Notes: generated by a model from the sequence alone, not told the origin. DNA of 64,000 bases from Extibacter muris (GCF_004345005.1 NZ_SMMX01000006.1:62001-126000); one strand, 5' to 3'. Numbered from the stretch's first letter, positions 46,985-55,574 are shown. Translations and numbers: made by a program.

Positions 46985-47302
46985 TTATTTGTTTTTCATT
47001 TTGATATCGATGTACACGCCTGCCGGCATCTCCAGTCTGGATAATGCATCTACAGTCTTCTGTGTAGGCGTGATGATATCGATGAGTCTCTTATGAGTCC
47101 TCTGCTCGAACTGCTCTCTCGAATCTTTGTACTTGTGAACCGCTCTTAAGATTGTGACTACTTCCTTCTTAGTAGGAAGTGGTACCGGTCCGCTCACCTG
47201 TGATCCATTTTTCTTTACAGTTTCGATGATTTTCTTTGCGGATGCATCAACGAGCTGATGGTCATACGCTTTCAATGTGATTCTCATTACTTGACTTGCC
47301 AT
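46985..47302 (-). CDS. rpsJ: 30S ribosomal protein S10
   Basis: 105 residues, standard S10 ([37 protein letters not shown]). First gene of the S10 operon; also the NusE antitermination factor. Confidence 0.98.
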   Translation of the reverse strand: MASQVMRITLKAYDHQLVDASAKKIIETVKKNGSQVSGPVPLPTKKEVVTILRAVHKYKDSREQFEQRTHKRLIDIITPTQKTVDALSRLEMPAGVYIDIKMKNK

Positions 47303-47341
47303 AAAAAAAGTCGCCTCCTTTTCGTACTTATAACTTCAGTA

Positions 47342-47441
47342 CGACAAGCGGTGACTGTACACTCTCCCGTGTGTGTCGTGAGAAACTCACACGTTGTTAC
47401 CACATCCCAGTGGCCGTTATAGTTCGTACAGTGACTTGTCG
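47342..47441 (-). promoter_or_regulatory. Structured leader of the S10 operon
   Basis: In the 230-nt untranslated leader the arms CGACAAG-GTGACTGTAC (47342-47360) and GTACAGTGACTTGTCG (47426-47441) are complementary apart from a small bulge and enclose a second hairpin near 47371-47395 (GTGTGTCGTGAGAAACTCACAC). A folded leader fits r-protein (L4-type) autoregulation, but I cannot match it to a named class. Confidence 0.55.
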
Positions 47442-47534
47442 CCAGTTTCCTAACTTGACATTCGCTCCACGGAAAACCTGCCAGCTATGGGCAGCAACCT
47501 CACGCTTCTACGCTATCAATGTCACAGCTTTTTT

Positions 47535-47563
47535 AGTATATATGATACAAACGCTTTTTGCAA
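47535..47563 (-). promoter_or_regulatory. S10 operon promoter
   Basis: On the minus strand TTGCAA (47563-47558), 17-nt spacer, TATACT (47540-47535); transcription would start near 47528 and give a leader of about 225 nt. Confidence 0.75.
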
Positions 47564-47640
47564 GGTTTTTTGTGCAGATATTGTATTTTTTTTGATACAA
47601 TACCTCCTATTGCATTCAGCCCATTCATTATATTAAAATA

Positions 47641-47804
47641 CTAAAAGTTTTCTTTATTTTCTCCATCACTTGCATCCTTTGCATATTCTAACTCATATAT
47701 CTCTATCGATTCCCTCAGCCTGCGGCATTTCTTTTTAAGCGTCTTGACGTGCTCGTCCAGCTGCGCCTCTTCACGGCAGTATTCTATCTTCTTAAGCTCT
47801 TCTT
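47641..47804 (-). other. Open coiled-coil frame without a start codon
   Basis: About 53 sense codons read on the minus strand in a frame shifted relative to the 145-residue gene above it: EEELKKIEYCREEAQLDEHV, then a Lys/Arg/Glu-rich helix, ending in TAG at 47641. The frame opens behind a TGA and has no ATG or GTG. It begins exactly at the repetitive AGAAGAAGAG where the upstream gene ends in DMRRRA, so a frameshifted 3' extension of that gene is the likeliest origin. Confidence 0.4.
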
Positions 47805-48229
47805 CTCATATCCGTATAGGCGGCCCCAGGGCGTCCCATAGAGACCATGCCACGTATCGTTTCTATGATATAGTTCAGCATGGAATTAAGCTGGTCATAA
47901 TGCGCTTTTAAAGCTTCATGCTCGCTTTTCCACTTATCTTCGTCCACCGTCATTCCGTCTGAAAAATACTGGCGGAGGCAGCCTCCGTACGCATCGTTTG
48001 CCTCCATCATCTCAGAACAGAAGCCGGCGATTCCGTCCGCGACGGGCTGATGCATCTGCCCTATATAGCTCTTATGGTTGTTATAGGCCGTGCTTTGAAG
48101 GCCGGCCTCTCCTTCAAAAGACCGGAACGCCTTGCCAAGCGTGCCGCTTTTCATCCAGACATCCGACAGGTATCTGTTCATGGAATTGAGTTCCGACAGT
48201 ACCGTACCTACATTCATCTTTACGCCCAT
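47792..48229 (-). CDS. WXG100/LXG-like type VII secretion protein
   Basis: 145 residues, all helical, without a signal peptide. MNVGTVLSELNSMNRYLSDV and a central helix pair with LXG-like spacing resemble the N-terminal targeting domain of LXG proteins and DUF5344-type partners. The polypeptide ends abruptly in RRRA at a purine repeat. It sits among fragments of EsaA and WXG100 genes, and no EssC or other apparatus gene is present. Confidence 0.55.
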   Translation of the reverse strand: MGVKMNVGTVLSELNSMNRYLSDVWMKSGTLGKAFRSFEGEAGLQSTAYNNHKSYIGQMHQPVADGIAGFCSEMMEANDAYGGCLRQYFSDGMTVDEDKWKSEHEALKAHYDQLNSMLNYIIETIRGMVSMGRPGAAYTDMRRRA

Positions 48230-48325
48230 ACCTTTCTCCTTTCCTGCTTATGTAACAATGCTCATTCCTAACCATTCACATCCCGGATCCTCTGCTCTGG
48301 CTTGACACTTACATCTATCTTTACT

Positions 48326-48604
48326 TTATTGTACGCCGTACATATCGTTAATACTATCAACCCTGCGTTTCCTTTCCCTTCTCAGCTTTCCTGCATATAA
48401 GTATGCGGCTGCCAGCACCGCGGCTGCGATAATCTCTATCCAGAAAATTACGTCCGATCCGGTACCGGCTTCCTCTTTTTCTATTTTATTCCCGATATTT
48501 TCCACAGTCCCGGAAAACACCTGACTGCGGATAACATCCAGCTTCTCTTCTCCGTCATTCGTGGTGACAAACACCTGCTGTCCGATATACGTTATGTTAT
48601 GCAC
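48326..48604 (-). CDS. Small single-pass membrane protein
   Basis: 92 residues: an outer N-terminal half (VTTNDGEEKLDVIRSQ), a membrane helix near 50-70 (FWIEIIAAAVLAAAYLYAG) and a basic cytoplasmic tail (KLRRERKRRV). Family unknown; the place among type VII secretion remnants suggests an accessory protein. Confidence 0.5.
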   Translation of the reverse strand: MHNITYIGQQVFVTTNDGEEKLDVIRSQVFSGTVENIGNKIEKEEAGTGSDVIFWIEIIAAAVLAAAYLYAGKLRRERKRRVDSINDMYGVQ

Positions 48605-48616
48605 TTTTTCTATCTC

Positions 48617-48775
48617 TTAGGACTGTATCTTTTCCTGTGATCTGTCTTCAAATACTGGTACGCCGTACAGGTCACAGAGTGAGATGCCGGTCGCGCCTTT
48701 CTGTTCTGTTATTACAGAAGTATCCCACTCTATGTCTGTATCTTCCCGCTGAACCTGAACTTCTTCTGTCTCCAT
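48617..48775 (-). CDS. Small acidic protein, 52 residues
   Basis: ATG 48775 has GGGAGG 4 nt upstream; begins METEEVQVQREDTDIEW and ends in TAA at 48617, 12 nt before the next gene's ATG. No membrane segment, no recognised family. It fills the gap between the EsaA/WXG100 fusion and the membrane protein, in the same direction. Confidence 0.5.
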   Translation of the reverse strand: METEEVQVQREDTDIEWDTSVITEQKGATGISLCDLYGVPVFEDRSQEKIQS

Positions 48776-48855
48776 ATAGCCTCCCATTGCATTCGCATTG
48801 CCGGACGTATCATCAAAAGGGGAGCCGGAGCACCCGGCCCTTGGCCCCCATCGTC

Positions 48856-50596
48856 CTATCTGCCTGAATTGGCCGCACTTGCCGCCTGGTCTGCCTCTTC
48901 ATAGTATGTCGCATTCTGCTGCAGGCCTGTCCCAATATCCTGAATCAGATCCTGGATTGCCTGGAAACTTGGCGCCAGTTCCTGATAGCGGGTTATGTAC
49001 GCTTCTGCTCCTGCTCCCTGCCACAGCTCCGGCAGCTTGCTGTTGACAATCGTATCCAGAAATGAGCGCAGCTCCGTATACTCCTGCATTGCCCTGACGC
49101 CGAGGATGGCAAATGCACCGAGCACTTCCAGTACGGCCCTGCCGGTTGCCGAGGCCTCTTTTACCTCGCTTCCTGACGCAGGTACAGCGTCATCCTCCAA
49201 ATTGCCGCCATCGGTATTGCCTGCCGTATTCTGCTCCGTCACCCAGAAAGGATCCACAATAAACCGGCCCGCTTCCAGATTCTCTGCTTTTCCTATCCTA
49301 GTGTACGGCAATTTGCCCGTAAAGCTCTCCATCCGTTCCTGGTTGTCCCGGCTGCTCTCTTCCTTTACTTTCTGTGCCCCTGCAAGCCCTTGTACGACTG
49401 CTTCTTCCGATGCTTTTGTCGCCTCTTGTATATGCTGCTGCAATGCCACTTCATTAGCCGTGTAGGTCTCATAGGTCTTTACCATGCTCTCCAGACGATC
49501 CGTGTCTTTTTCCAGCACCTCCTTCTGCAGAGAACTCGTACTGTCGTGCATGTCTGCATATGAATCCTGTATTGCGCTGCTGTCTATATGCCCAATTGGA
49601 TCATATGCTGTCATCGAGCTTTGGAATGTGGACAGCTTTCCATCGGAATCGGCATAGCTGCTTTGGAAGGCATGTTTCACTTCGTCGGCCCTGTTAAGCA
49701 GAGGGGATACGACATCGCTTCTGAGGCTTCTTATAATATCATCCAGTTTTGTCTGGCTGATTGGCTCAATCTTATAATCTTCATCTGCCGCCAGGTCAAC
49801 GCCCGATGCCGCAAGGCTGTCCGCAAACAGCCTGTCCGCCTCTTTTCTATTCTCCTGCGCATCTCCTTCTGTGAAGGTTCCGTCCTCATCTTCTACGAAC
49901 CGTTCTATGCCGCAGCCTGGCAACAGGCTTAGAGCGATTGCTCTTATTTCTGCTTCGTCCCGGATATCTGCCGAAGCCGCTCCCTCCCTATAGGTGCCGC
50001 TGCTGTTCTGCCGGTAATCTGAAAGCAGCCGCTCCAGCTCTCCCGCATTCAAGGTTCCATCCGCTGCCGTCAGCGTGTATGCAGCTCCGTCCATCGTAAC
50101 GGTCCCATCATGGACCGTCCATACTGGCGGAGAGCCCGTATCATATGTACCGGTACTCAGAACACCGGCGATATCGTCCGCCATCGACTGTATGAAAGAA
50201 TCGACCTGTTTAAGAATCGTTATCTTTTTCTCCTGGGCGAGCTGCTTATTGAACTCATATGTTAAATTTGACTTGGACATCACCGTATTCAGACTTTCGA
50301 TATCTGCAGAAAAGCCTGCCGGTATAACGATATAAGCCACATAATCTCCCGTCTGCACTCCATTCCTGGCATATTCCAGACCTGCGTATACATATTGCCG
50401 CCGGAAAATGAATCAGGCTTGCGGCATAATTGACCGCTCTGTCTCCACTTATCACTCCCTCGTCCAGATTCACGAACGCAATTATGTTGCTCTCGTCTTC
50501 CCGCACGGTATCTGTCATATATGCCATACTCACTCTTCCAGCCATAAAACCAGCTGCAAGCATTACGATATTACGGATGACCGTCTTATTTCTCAA
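48856..50596 (-). pseudogene. EsaA/YhgE-type N-terminal region fused to a WXG100 tail, frameshifted
   Basis: From ATG 50596 a membrane helix and NLDEGVISGDRAVN start a YhgE/Pip (EsaA) protein. Near 50405 the frame breaks; another frame continues as YVYAGLEYARNGVQTGDYVAYIVIP (split here only by the shift) and stays open for 500 codons to 48856. The C-terminal membrane domain of EsaA is missing. In its place the last 80 residues read as a WXG100 protein: LPELWQGAGAEAYITRYQEL with the WxG-type turn, then QQNATYYEEADQ. A type VII component broken by a frameshift and joined by deletion is the simplest reading. Confidence 0.65.
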
Positions 50597-50881
50597 CCAA
50601 CCGCCCTCCTCTCCACGCCCTTTGTCCTTTTCTTAACCGGTAATGGCAGGCCATTTACAAATAGACCTGTCGCATTATATTACTATCTTATAATCTTGAT
50701 CTGTAAAATCAAAGCAGATATCCTTAACTGGTCGATATTTGCCCTTTAAATTATCAAGTATAAACAGCAATTCAAGTGTCCAATTTTAGACAATTTATAC
50801 CATTTATCGTTTTCTATGTACACAAATCGCTGTCGAACCGTTGGAGGCTTGTCTTTATTTGGCTATAATCTATAAATTCAA

Positions 50882-50910
50882 TTGACTTTTTCTATAGAAA
50901 TTGATACAAT
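50882..50910 (+). promoter_or_regulatory. Promoter of the TauE-type permease
   Basis: TTGACT (50882-50887), 17-nt spacer, TACAAT (50905-50910). Gives a leader of about 130 nt that is AT-rich with no structure I recognise. The stretch 50597-50880 shows nothing else. Confidence 0.75.
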
Positions 50911-51048
50911 TGGAACAAGAACAGACAATATTTTAACAAGCATATATACAAATCGGGGTGTATCTATTCTTGTCAGCTGGTTACATAAATATATTGTTTG
51001 TTTTCGCTATTTTTTAGTATCTTTATAAACAATCTGGAGGGATGAACT

Positions 51049-51918
51049 ATGGATGTTATTTTGATTTTACGTATTGTGTTAGGTCTGTTTGTATTAGTAT
51101 CAGCTATATTCTTTATTAAAGACCTTGCGGCACACAAAGAAGAACTTAAGGGCGGCAAGCCTGTTGCTCTGGCTATTATTGGTTTTATTACCAACTGGCT
51201 CGATACATGGGGAATCGGAAGTTATGCTACTACCCAGGCTGGCTTCAAATTCACAAAGTCCAGCGAGGATATCACAATGCCCGGTACACTGAATGTAGGA
51301 GATACCTTCCCTGTAACGTTGGAAGCGCTATTATTCTTCAGTTTTGTAAACATCGACCCACTTACATTAGTACTTATGCTTGCCGCAGCTGTTATCGGAG
51401 CACTTGTAGGTGCCGGTATCGTATGTAAATGGAATCTTAAGATGGTTCGTATCGCTCTTGGTATCGGTCTTCTTATCCTGGCTATTGTTCTCGCTTCTAA
51501 GAATGCCGGAATCGGACCTTTCGGTTTAGTTGGTGAAGCAACCGGTCTGACAGGTATCAAGTTAGTTATCGGTGTTGTTATCAACTTCTTCTTGGGCGCC
51601 CTGATGATGATTGGCGTTGGTCTCTACGCACCATGTATCGCTCTTGTTAGTGCTCTTGGCATGAACGTTGGTACTGCTTTCCCAATCATGATGGGTTCTT
51701 GTGCATTCCTTATGAATGCTGCATGTTTCAAATTCATCAAAGAAGACAAATACGACAGAAGAGCTGCTCTTTATCTGGCAATATTCGGATGTATTGGTGT
51801 ATTAGGCGCTTATCTGTTAACAAAGTATGCATTCTCAATGTACGTTCTGACTTACCTGGTATGTGTAGTTATGGTCTTCACGGCAATCATGTTCTTCAAA
51901 GATGCAGCCAAAGCTTAA
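51049..51918 (+). CDS. TauE/SafE-family membrane permease
   Basis: 289 residues with about eight membrane helices; TauE/SafE family (sulfite, sulfonate or organic anion export or uptake). Two repeated halves with NWLDTWGIGS and GVGLYAPCIALVSALGMNVGTAFP. GGAGG 8 nt before ATG. Strong promoter and terminator, so a monocistronic, probably well-expressed unit. Substrate unknown. Confidence 0.85.
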   Translation: MDVILILRIVLGLFVLVSAIFFIKDLAAHKEELKGGKPVALAIIGFITNWLDTWGIGSYATTQAGFKFTKSSEDITMPGTLNVGDTFPVTLEALLFFSFVNIDPLTLVLMLAAAVIGALVGAGIVCKWNLKMVRIALGIGLLILAIVLASKNAGIGPFGLVGEATGLTGIKLVIGVVINFFLGALMMIGVGLYAPCIALVSALGMNVGTAFPIMMGSCAFLMNAACFKFIKEDKYDRRAALYLAIFGCIGVLGAYLLTKYAFSMYVLTYLVCVVMVFTAIMFFKDAAKA

Positions 51919-51943
51919 GCACAATTTTATTATTTGATAATAG

Positions 51944-51972
51944 AAAGGACAGCTTCTGCTGTCCTTTTTATA
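51944..51972 (+). terminator. Terminator after the TauE-type permease
   Basis: AAAGGACAGC (51944-51953) pairs with GCTGTCCTTT (51958-51967) over a TTCT loop, followed by TTATAT. Confidence 0.85.
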
Positions 51973-52118
51973 TTCCGATGCATAGTATAAAACAGCACAA
52001 ATTCGTGGAAAAGTAATGCTTGTAGAAACGTAAAAAGCATATTATAATATGTAAAACAGCGGGTATCGTAGTTCCCCGCTTACACTCAAATAATCAACAC
52101 AATAAGGAGATACCATTT

Positions 52119-52733
52119 ATGACCCCGGTATACGAAGTAAAAACAACACATACACAGAAAGTATTGGAGGATTTCATAAAATTTACATTTAGAATCAAGT
52201 ATCCTCGTGTTACTACGCATCTTCTCATATTATCAGCCTGTTTTGCCGCTTTTGCTTATTTCACAAGAGGTGGCGCGGGAATGTACATATTTATTGTACT
52301 GGCAGTCCTTCTTGCAGGGTTTACTTTGAACAGACATCGTATCAGTTTCAGAAAACTTGCCAAAGTAGATAAGAATTACCAGAACCAGAGCGAAATACAT
52401 CTCGTCTTTGGAGAGAGTGAGTTTCATATAGAGAACATTGATCTCGACCAGAATGAACGTATAAAATATGCGGAAATCAGTTTTGTATATGTCGATGACA
52501 ACAACTACTATATCAGTATCAACAATGAAGATCTGCAGCTTCTTCCCAAGTCAGACTTTGTTCTGGGAGACCCGACCCAGTTCTATGATTTTCTGTCTGA
52601 TAAGACAGGTCAGCCAATACGCCCACTCTATATACCATGGAAGGTCCGTATTCAAATGATGATGGAATATCGGGATGTACGGGCGGAACAAGTAAAAAAA
52701 CGTCAAGAGGAAAAGAAAAAAAACAAAAGATAA
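52119..52733 (+). CDS. YcxB-like membrane protein
   Basis: 204 residues: short N-terminal cytoplasmic stretch (HTQKVLEDFIKFTFR), two membrane helices near 32-67, then a soluble beta-rich domain of the YcxB-like type (IHLVFGESEFHIENID; YAEISFVYVDDNNYYISINN) and a Lys-rich tail. AAGGAGATACC precedes the ATG. Function of the family is unknown. Confidence 0.8.
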   Translation: MTPVYEVKTTHTQKVLEDFIKFTFRIKYPRVTTHLLILSACFAAFAYFTRGGAGMYIFIVLAVLLAGFTLNRHRISFRKLAKVDKNYQNQSEIHLVFGESEFHIENIDLDQNERIKYAEISFVYVDDNNYYISINNEDLQLLPKSDFVLGDPTQFYDFLSDKTGQPIRPLYIPWKVRIQMMMEYRDVRAEQVKKRQEEKKKNKR

Positions 52734-52844
52734 TGCCTCTTTGCTCTTTTACCATTTTACTATGTTAAAGTGCATTAAAATTTAATAATTTATTGTCTTT
52801 TTATTGATATTTTGCATAAAAATTAATTTTTTATTATACTTGTA

Positions 52845-52873
52845 TTGACACTTAAATTTATTAATGATATATT
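52845..52873 (+). promoter_or_regulatory. Strong promoter of a short RNA
   Basis: TTGACA (52845-52850), 17-nt spacer, TATATT (52868-52873). No protein start follows; a terminator hairpin occurs 30 nt after the predicted start site. Confidence 0.7.
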
Positions 52874-52879
52874 AATAGC

Positions 52880-52938
52880 AACTTAAATGTACGAAAACCA
52901 ATGGCGGTTACCTCGAGCAAGGGAACTGCCTATTTTTA
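52880..52938 (+). ncRNA. Candidate antisense RNA (type I antitoxin)
   Basis: Starts about 7 nt after the -10 box at 52868 and ends in a hairpin GGCGGTT (52903-52909) / AACTGCC (52924-52930) followed by TATTTTT. About 55-60 nt. It is antisense to the 3' end, including the stop codon, of the hydrophobic peptide frame on the minus strand, the usual layout of a type I antitoxin RNA. Confidence 0.5.
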
Positions 52939-53000
52939 AAAAAGTACAGGTAAGTTAACACCAATATGGTTGTAATTGCAGTTAAGCTGCCGCCGACCAT
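52908..53000 (-). CDS. Candidate type I toxin peptide, 30 residues
   Basis: From ATG 53000 (GGGGGAA upstream) the frame encodes MVGGSLTAITTILVLTYLYF and then FKNRQFPCSR: a single membrane helix followed by a short basic tail, as in small hydrophobic toxins. An in-frame TTG at 53036 (AGAGGA upstream) would give 42 residues. The 5' part of the frame lies in a strong hairpin (CTGCCGC 52987-52993 / GCGGCAG 53020-53026 with GACCATT/AATGGTC inside) that would mask the start, and an antisense RNA candidate covers its 3' end. No family recognised. Confidence 0.45.
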   Translation of the reverse strand: MVGGSLTAITTILVLTYLYFFKNRQFPCSR

Positions 53001-53135
53001 TTCCCCCAAGAATGGTCCTGCGGCAGTAGACTTCAATTGATATATACATCCTCTTTAGTAGGAGCATTCCCCAGCTTTGTATATAAACAAAACTGCAATG
53101 CAACGAGGAAAGACCTCTCAATGACATACCAAAAA

Positions 53136-53173
53136 GAAAGGGCACGACATACCGTATGTCGTGCCTTTTCTTT
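53136..53173. terminator. Bidirectional terminator
   Basis: GGCACGACATAC (53141-53152) and GTATGTCGTGCC (53154-53165) form an almost loop-free 12-bp palindrome with T-rich flanks on both strands (TTTTCTTT plus; CTTTCTTTTT minus). Isolates the peptide/RNA locus from the gene at 53268. Confidence 0.75.
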
Positions 53174-53267
53174 ATCCATGAGCGCCGATAGACCGGCTCA
53201 TTTGCATAACTATACATATGCTAGAATTATTATTAATATCAGCACATAAAAGAGAAGGAGGTCTACT

Positions 53268-53423
53268 ATGGAAGACGAAAAAAGAAAACAAAGAGAGGTC
53301 ACAGATAAAAAGGATGGCGCTTCAACAGACATAGAAAAAGAACTGTCTGGCACCTGGGCTGCCGACGCGCAAGATGACCTTGAGGACTGGATCGAAGAGC
53401 AGGGGATTCAGCTGCGGTATTAA
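53268..53423 (+). CDS. Small acidic hydrophilic protein, 51 residues
   Basis: ATG 53268 with AAGGAGG 7 nt upstream; begins MEDEKRKQREVTDKKDGAST, ends DWIEEQGIQLRY. Very charged, no membrane segment, no recognised family. Its stop codon directly abuts the left end of the repeat element at 53426. Confidence 0.65.
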   Translation: MEDEKRKQREVTDKKDGASTDIEKELSGTWAADAQDDLEDWIEEQGIQLRY

Positions 53424-53425
53424 AT

Positions 53426-54241
53426 GGGAGTTTAAGTAAAGTGGCTGCGGGCGGGGAGCCGGGTGGCATCTGCTCCGATGCGTACGAGGCTCTGACTATT
53501 TCACGTATCCCTAACCCTGCGGAATGTGCGCCGACAGCGGCTTACATCCCGCAGGATAAGGGCTACGGAAAGGATTCTCCGCCTCTCCCGCTTGCACCTG
53601 CGCATCTACCACCCGGCTCCCCGCCCGCTATCTACTTCACTTAACAAGGGCGAGGATGGCCGTGCGGCGTTACTGGCCAGCGGATGAACGCTGGCTGCGT
53701 CAGTTGAATGATAAAATATCGCAAGCTTAATGTGAATAACACAAAGAGCAGATGAATGATAAGAGTTTTGCTAGTCCACATGAATCAGGCTGGCGAATAT
53801 GTTCGTTGTTAAGCATTTGCAGCGAGGCGTGCACGCCGTTGCTGCAAGAAGAGCCGGAACCAGGCAGGAGATGTCATCTCAACATCCCCGTACCTGATTC
53901 CGGCTCTTCTTCATTACGATTACTTCCACCAAGGTTATCCACTTGCTTCGCCTTTAATCACTATGCTGACATAGCCAAAGCCCTACCATCAGCCGACAGC
54001 GCCACACATCCGCCTTCGCCCGTGCCAGTAAAGTAGATAGCCGATGGGGAGGTAGGGGACAGATGCGCAGGTATAAGCGGAAGGGACGGAGAATCCTCAC
54101 CAGATTCCTTGGCTTGTGGGATGAGAGCCGCAATCGGCGAACATTCCACAAGCTTAGGAATCTGTGTGATAGTCGCAGTTCCCGGACGCATCGGAGCATC
54201 TGCCCCCTACCTCCACAGCGGCGTCCACTTCACTAAACTCC
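53426..54241. repeat. Convergent mini-ORF palindromic element, copy 2
   Basis: Ends are inverted: GGGAGTTTAAGTAAAGTGG on the left, AGGAGTTTAGTGAAGTGG read inward from the right. The left unit from GTG 53441 translates VAAGGEPGGICSDAYEA...IPQDKGYGKDSPPLPLAPAH...AIYFT then TAA. The right unit, on the minus strand, translates VDAAVEVGGRCSDAS, one frameshift, then IPQAKESGEDSPSLPLIPAH...AIYFTGTGEGGCVALSADGR and a stop. Both have GGAG 9 nt before a GTG, so the element is two facing, related small reading frames. They flank the palindrome 53846-53911. Its right end touches the prdE stop codon. Confidence 0.8.
53846..53911. terminator. Central palindrome of repeat copy 2
   Basis: AAGAAGAGCCGGAACCAGG (53846-53864) pairs with CCTGATTCCGGCTCTTCTT (53893-53911), identical arms to copy 1 although the flanking units have diverged. 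Confidence 0.6.
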
Positions 54242-54705
54242 TATTTCTTGCGCATTTTCAGCTTCAGCAGCGCTGTCGCTTTCCTGCAGTCCAGCTCTAC
54301 CATGTTGTTCTCTCCGACCACATTGGTCTCTGTTCCGTCCGTGCTTTTGTTGATATCCACGATGCCATCCAGGTAGTCGTTCATTACGACGAACTGAGCC
54401 ACTGTTCCGTTGAAATTCAGCCCCGTTACTGCGATTCCACGTGTCCCGAGCTGCTCGCATGTATTCGTGTAATCTACATCGCTGTTGCCCCATCCGTCAG
54501 ATGATATGATGACTCCGTCAGCACGCATAGCTTCCGCCCATACCGCAGTCCTCGTGCCTACCAGCATCTTGTCTTCGTTATCATCCGGCGTCCCCACGAT
54601 GATGATTCCCATTAGATCCAGGTCCGTATCACTAGACACGACATCCAGCAACGGATCTCTGAAGTGATGTAATGATGTTTCCTTTGTTGATGGTCCTATT
54701 CCCAT
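54241..54705 (-). CDS. prdE: Proline reductase-associated protein PrdE
   Basis: 154 residues, homologous to the C-terminal chain of PrdA (PrdA 417-560): GIGPSTKETSLHHFRDPLLD against CIGPASKEMSRHYWREPLVL. The position of the PrdA cleavage cysteine is occupied by the initiator Met, so no pyruvoyl group can form. The gene begins 12 nt after prdD. Together with PrdD it resembles PrdA encoded as two separate chains. Role in proline reduction unproven. Confidence 0.88.
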   Translation of the reverse strand: MGIGPSTKETSLHHFRDPLLDVVSSDTDLDLMGIIIVGTPDDNEDKMLVGTRTAVWAEAMRADGVIISSDGWGNSDVDYTNTCEQLGTRGIAVTGLNFNGTVAQFVVMNDYLDGIVDINKSTDGTETNVVGENNMVELDCRKATALLKLKMRKK

Positions 54706-54716
54706 GATTACACCTC

Positions 54717-55484
54717 CTACTGCATGGACCGGATAATGCCGTCTCTGTACTCGTTAGGTGTAACGAGTATCGGCATATTGCCCATGTCGATGATTGAACG
54801 TCCGCCTTCGACTCCTGAAGGTTCCTTGGCGAATAAATGTGTGTCATACATAGCGCCCTGACCGGCAACCTGCCTTACGATAAGGACACGCTTCTTGCCG
54901 GGTCTTACGATGTCATGATATTCATGGCGTTCCGTGCACTTTTCACCCTTGAACTTCTTCAGCTTGTCGCGGTACGACTGGATGAACTTGTCGCATGCAC
55001 GGTGGGCCGCCGTAGGGCCGGGCCTCTCCTGCCCCATTCCAGCGGCAAGCGTGACATCAAAGGAAATGATGTAATCGTTATCTCCTGGAGTCCCTGCACG
55101 GTTCAGATAGAGCTGCTCTTTCAGATTCCCCTCTGAAGATCCGAACTCATGGCACTGTTTGCCGTTGACATCTACTCCTGTAAGCATCATGTATACACCG
55201 GTTACGGTATGGGTAATGCCTTCTCCGAGCTTTCCTAGCACTTTCGTCGAGACAGGGATGATGTCCATGATCGTATTCGTCCAGCGGTCATGGTCGCCTG
55301 GCTTGATAATCTGGATATCGATCTTCTCAAGATGCTCTTCTTCCGCTACCAGCTTATCAAGCATTTCTTTACTGACTGTCATATGACCGTCAACCGTAAT
55401 GTCGTTGTGTTCTCCCCATTCCACATCATTCATATGGAATGCTTTGATTACAAGTCGTCTCAGGTCTTTTACTTCTTCAGCCAA
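54717..55484 (-). CDS. prdD: Proline reductase-associated protein PrdD
   Basis: 255 residues, homologous to PrdA about 170-416 (DIIPVSTKVLGKLGEGITHT; MMLTGVDVNGKQCHEFGSSE; VRPGKKRVLIVRQVAGQGAM). It lacks PrdA's N-terminal 165 residues and ends RDGIIRSMQ just before the point where PrdA has the Thr-Cys cleavage site. Separated from prdB by a terminator, so its transcription may depend on readthrough or its own promoter. Confidence 0.9.
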   Translation of the reverse strand: MAEEVKDLRRLVIKAFHMNDVEWGEHNDITVDGHMTVSKEMLDKLVAEEEHLEKIDIQIIKPGDHDRWTNTIMDIIPVSTKVLGKLGEGITHTVTGVYMMLTGVDVNGKQCHEFGSSEGNLKEQLYLNRAGTPGDNDYIISFDVTLAAGMGQERPGPTAAHRACDKFIQSYRDKLKKFKGEKCTERHEYHDIVRPGKKRVLIVRQVAGQGAMYDTHLFAKEPSGVEGGRSIIDMGNMPILVTPNEYRDGIIRSMQ

Positions 55485-55574
55485 TTTAAGTCACCTCCGA
55501 TATTTGAGATCTGTTGTCATACTATGTTTACAATATGTTGGATACTTTTCCGATATATCGTTATATCACTTTTC

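Noticed and set aside
52936-53217. 93-residue minus-strand frame over the small RNA locus
   Set aside because: It crosses the bidirectional terminator at 53141 and has no protein-like features; the hydrophobic frame in another phase is the better candidate.
53954-54199. Arg-rich 81-residue frame in repeat copy 2
   Set aside because: Out of phase with the conserved peptide frame shared by the repeat units.
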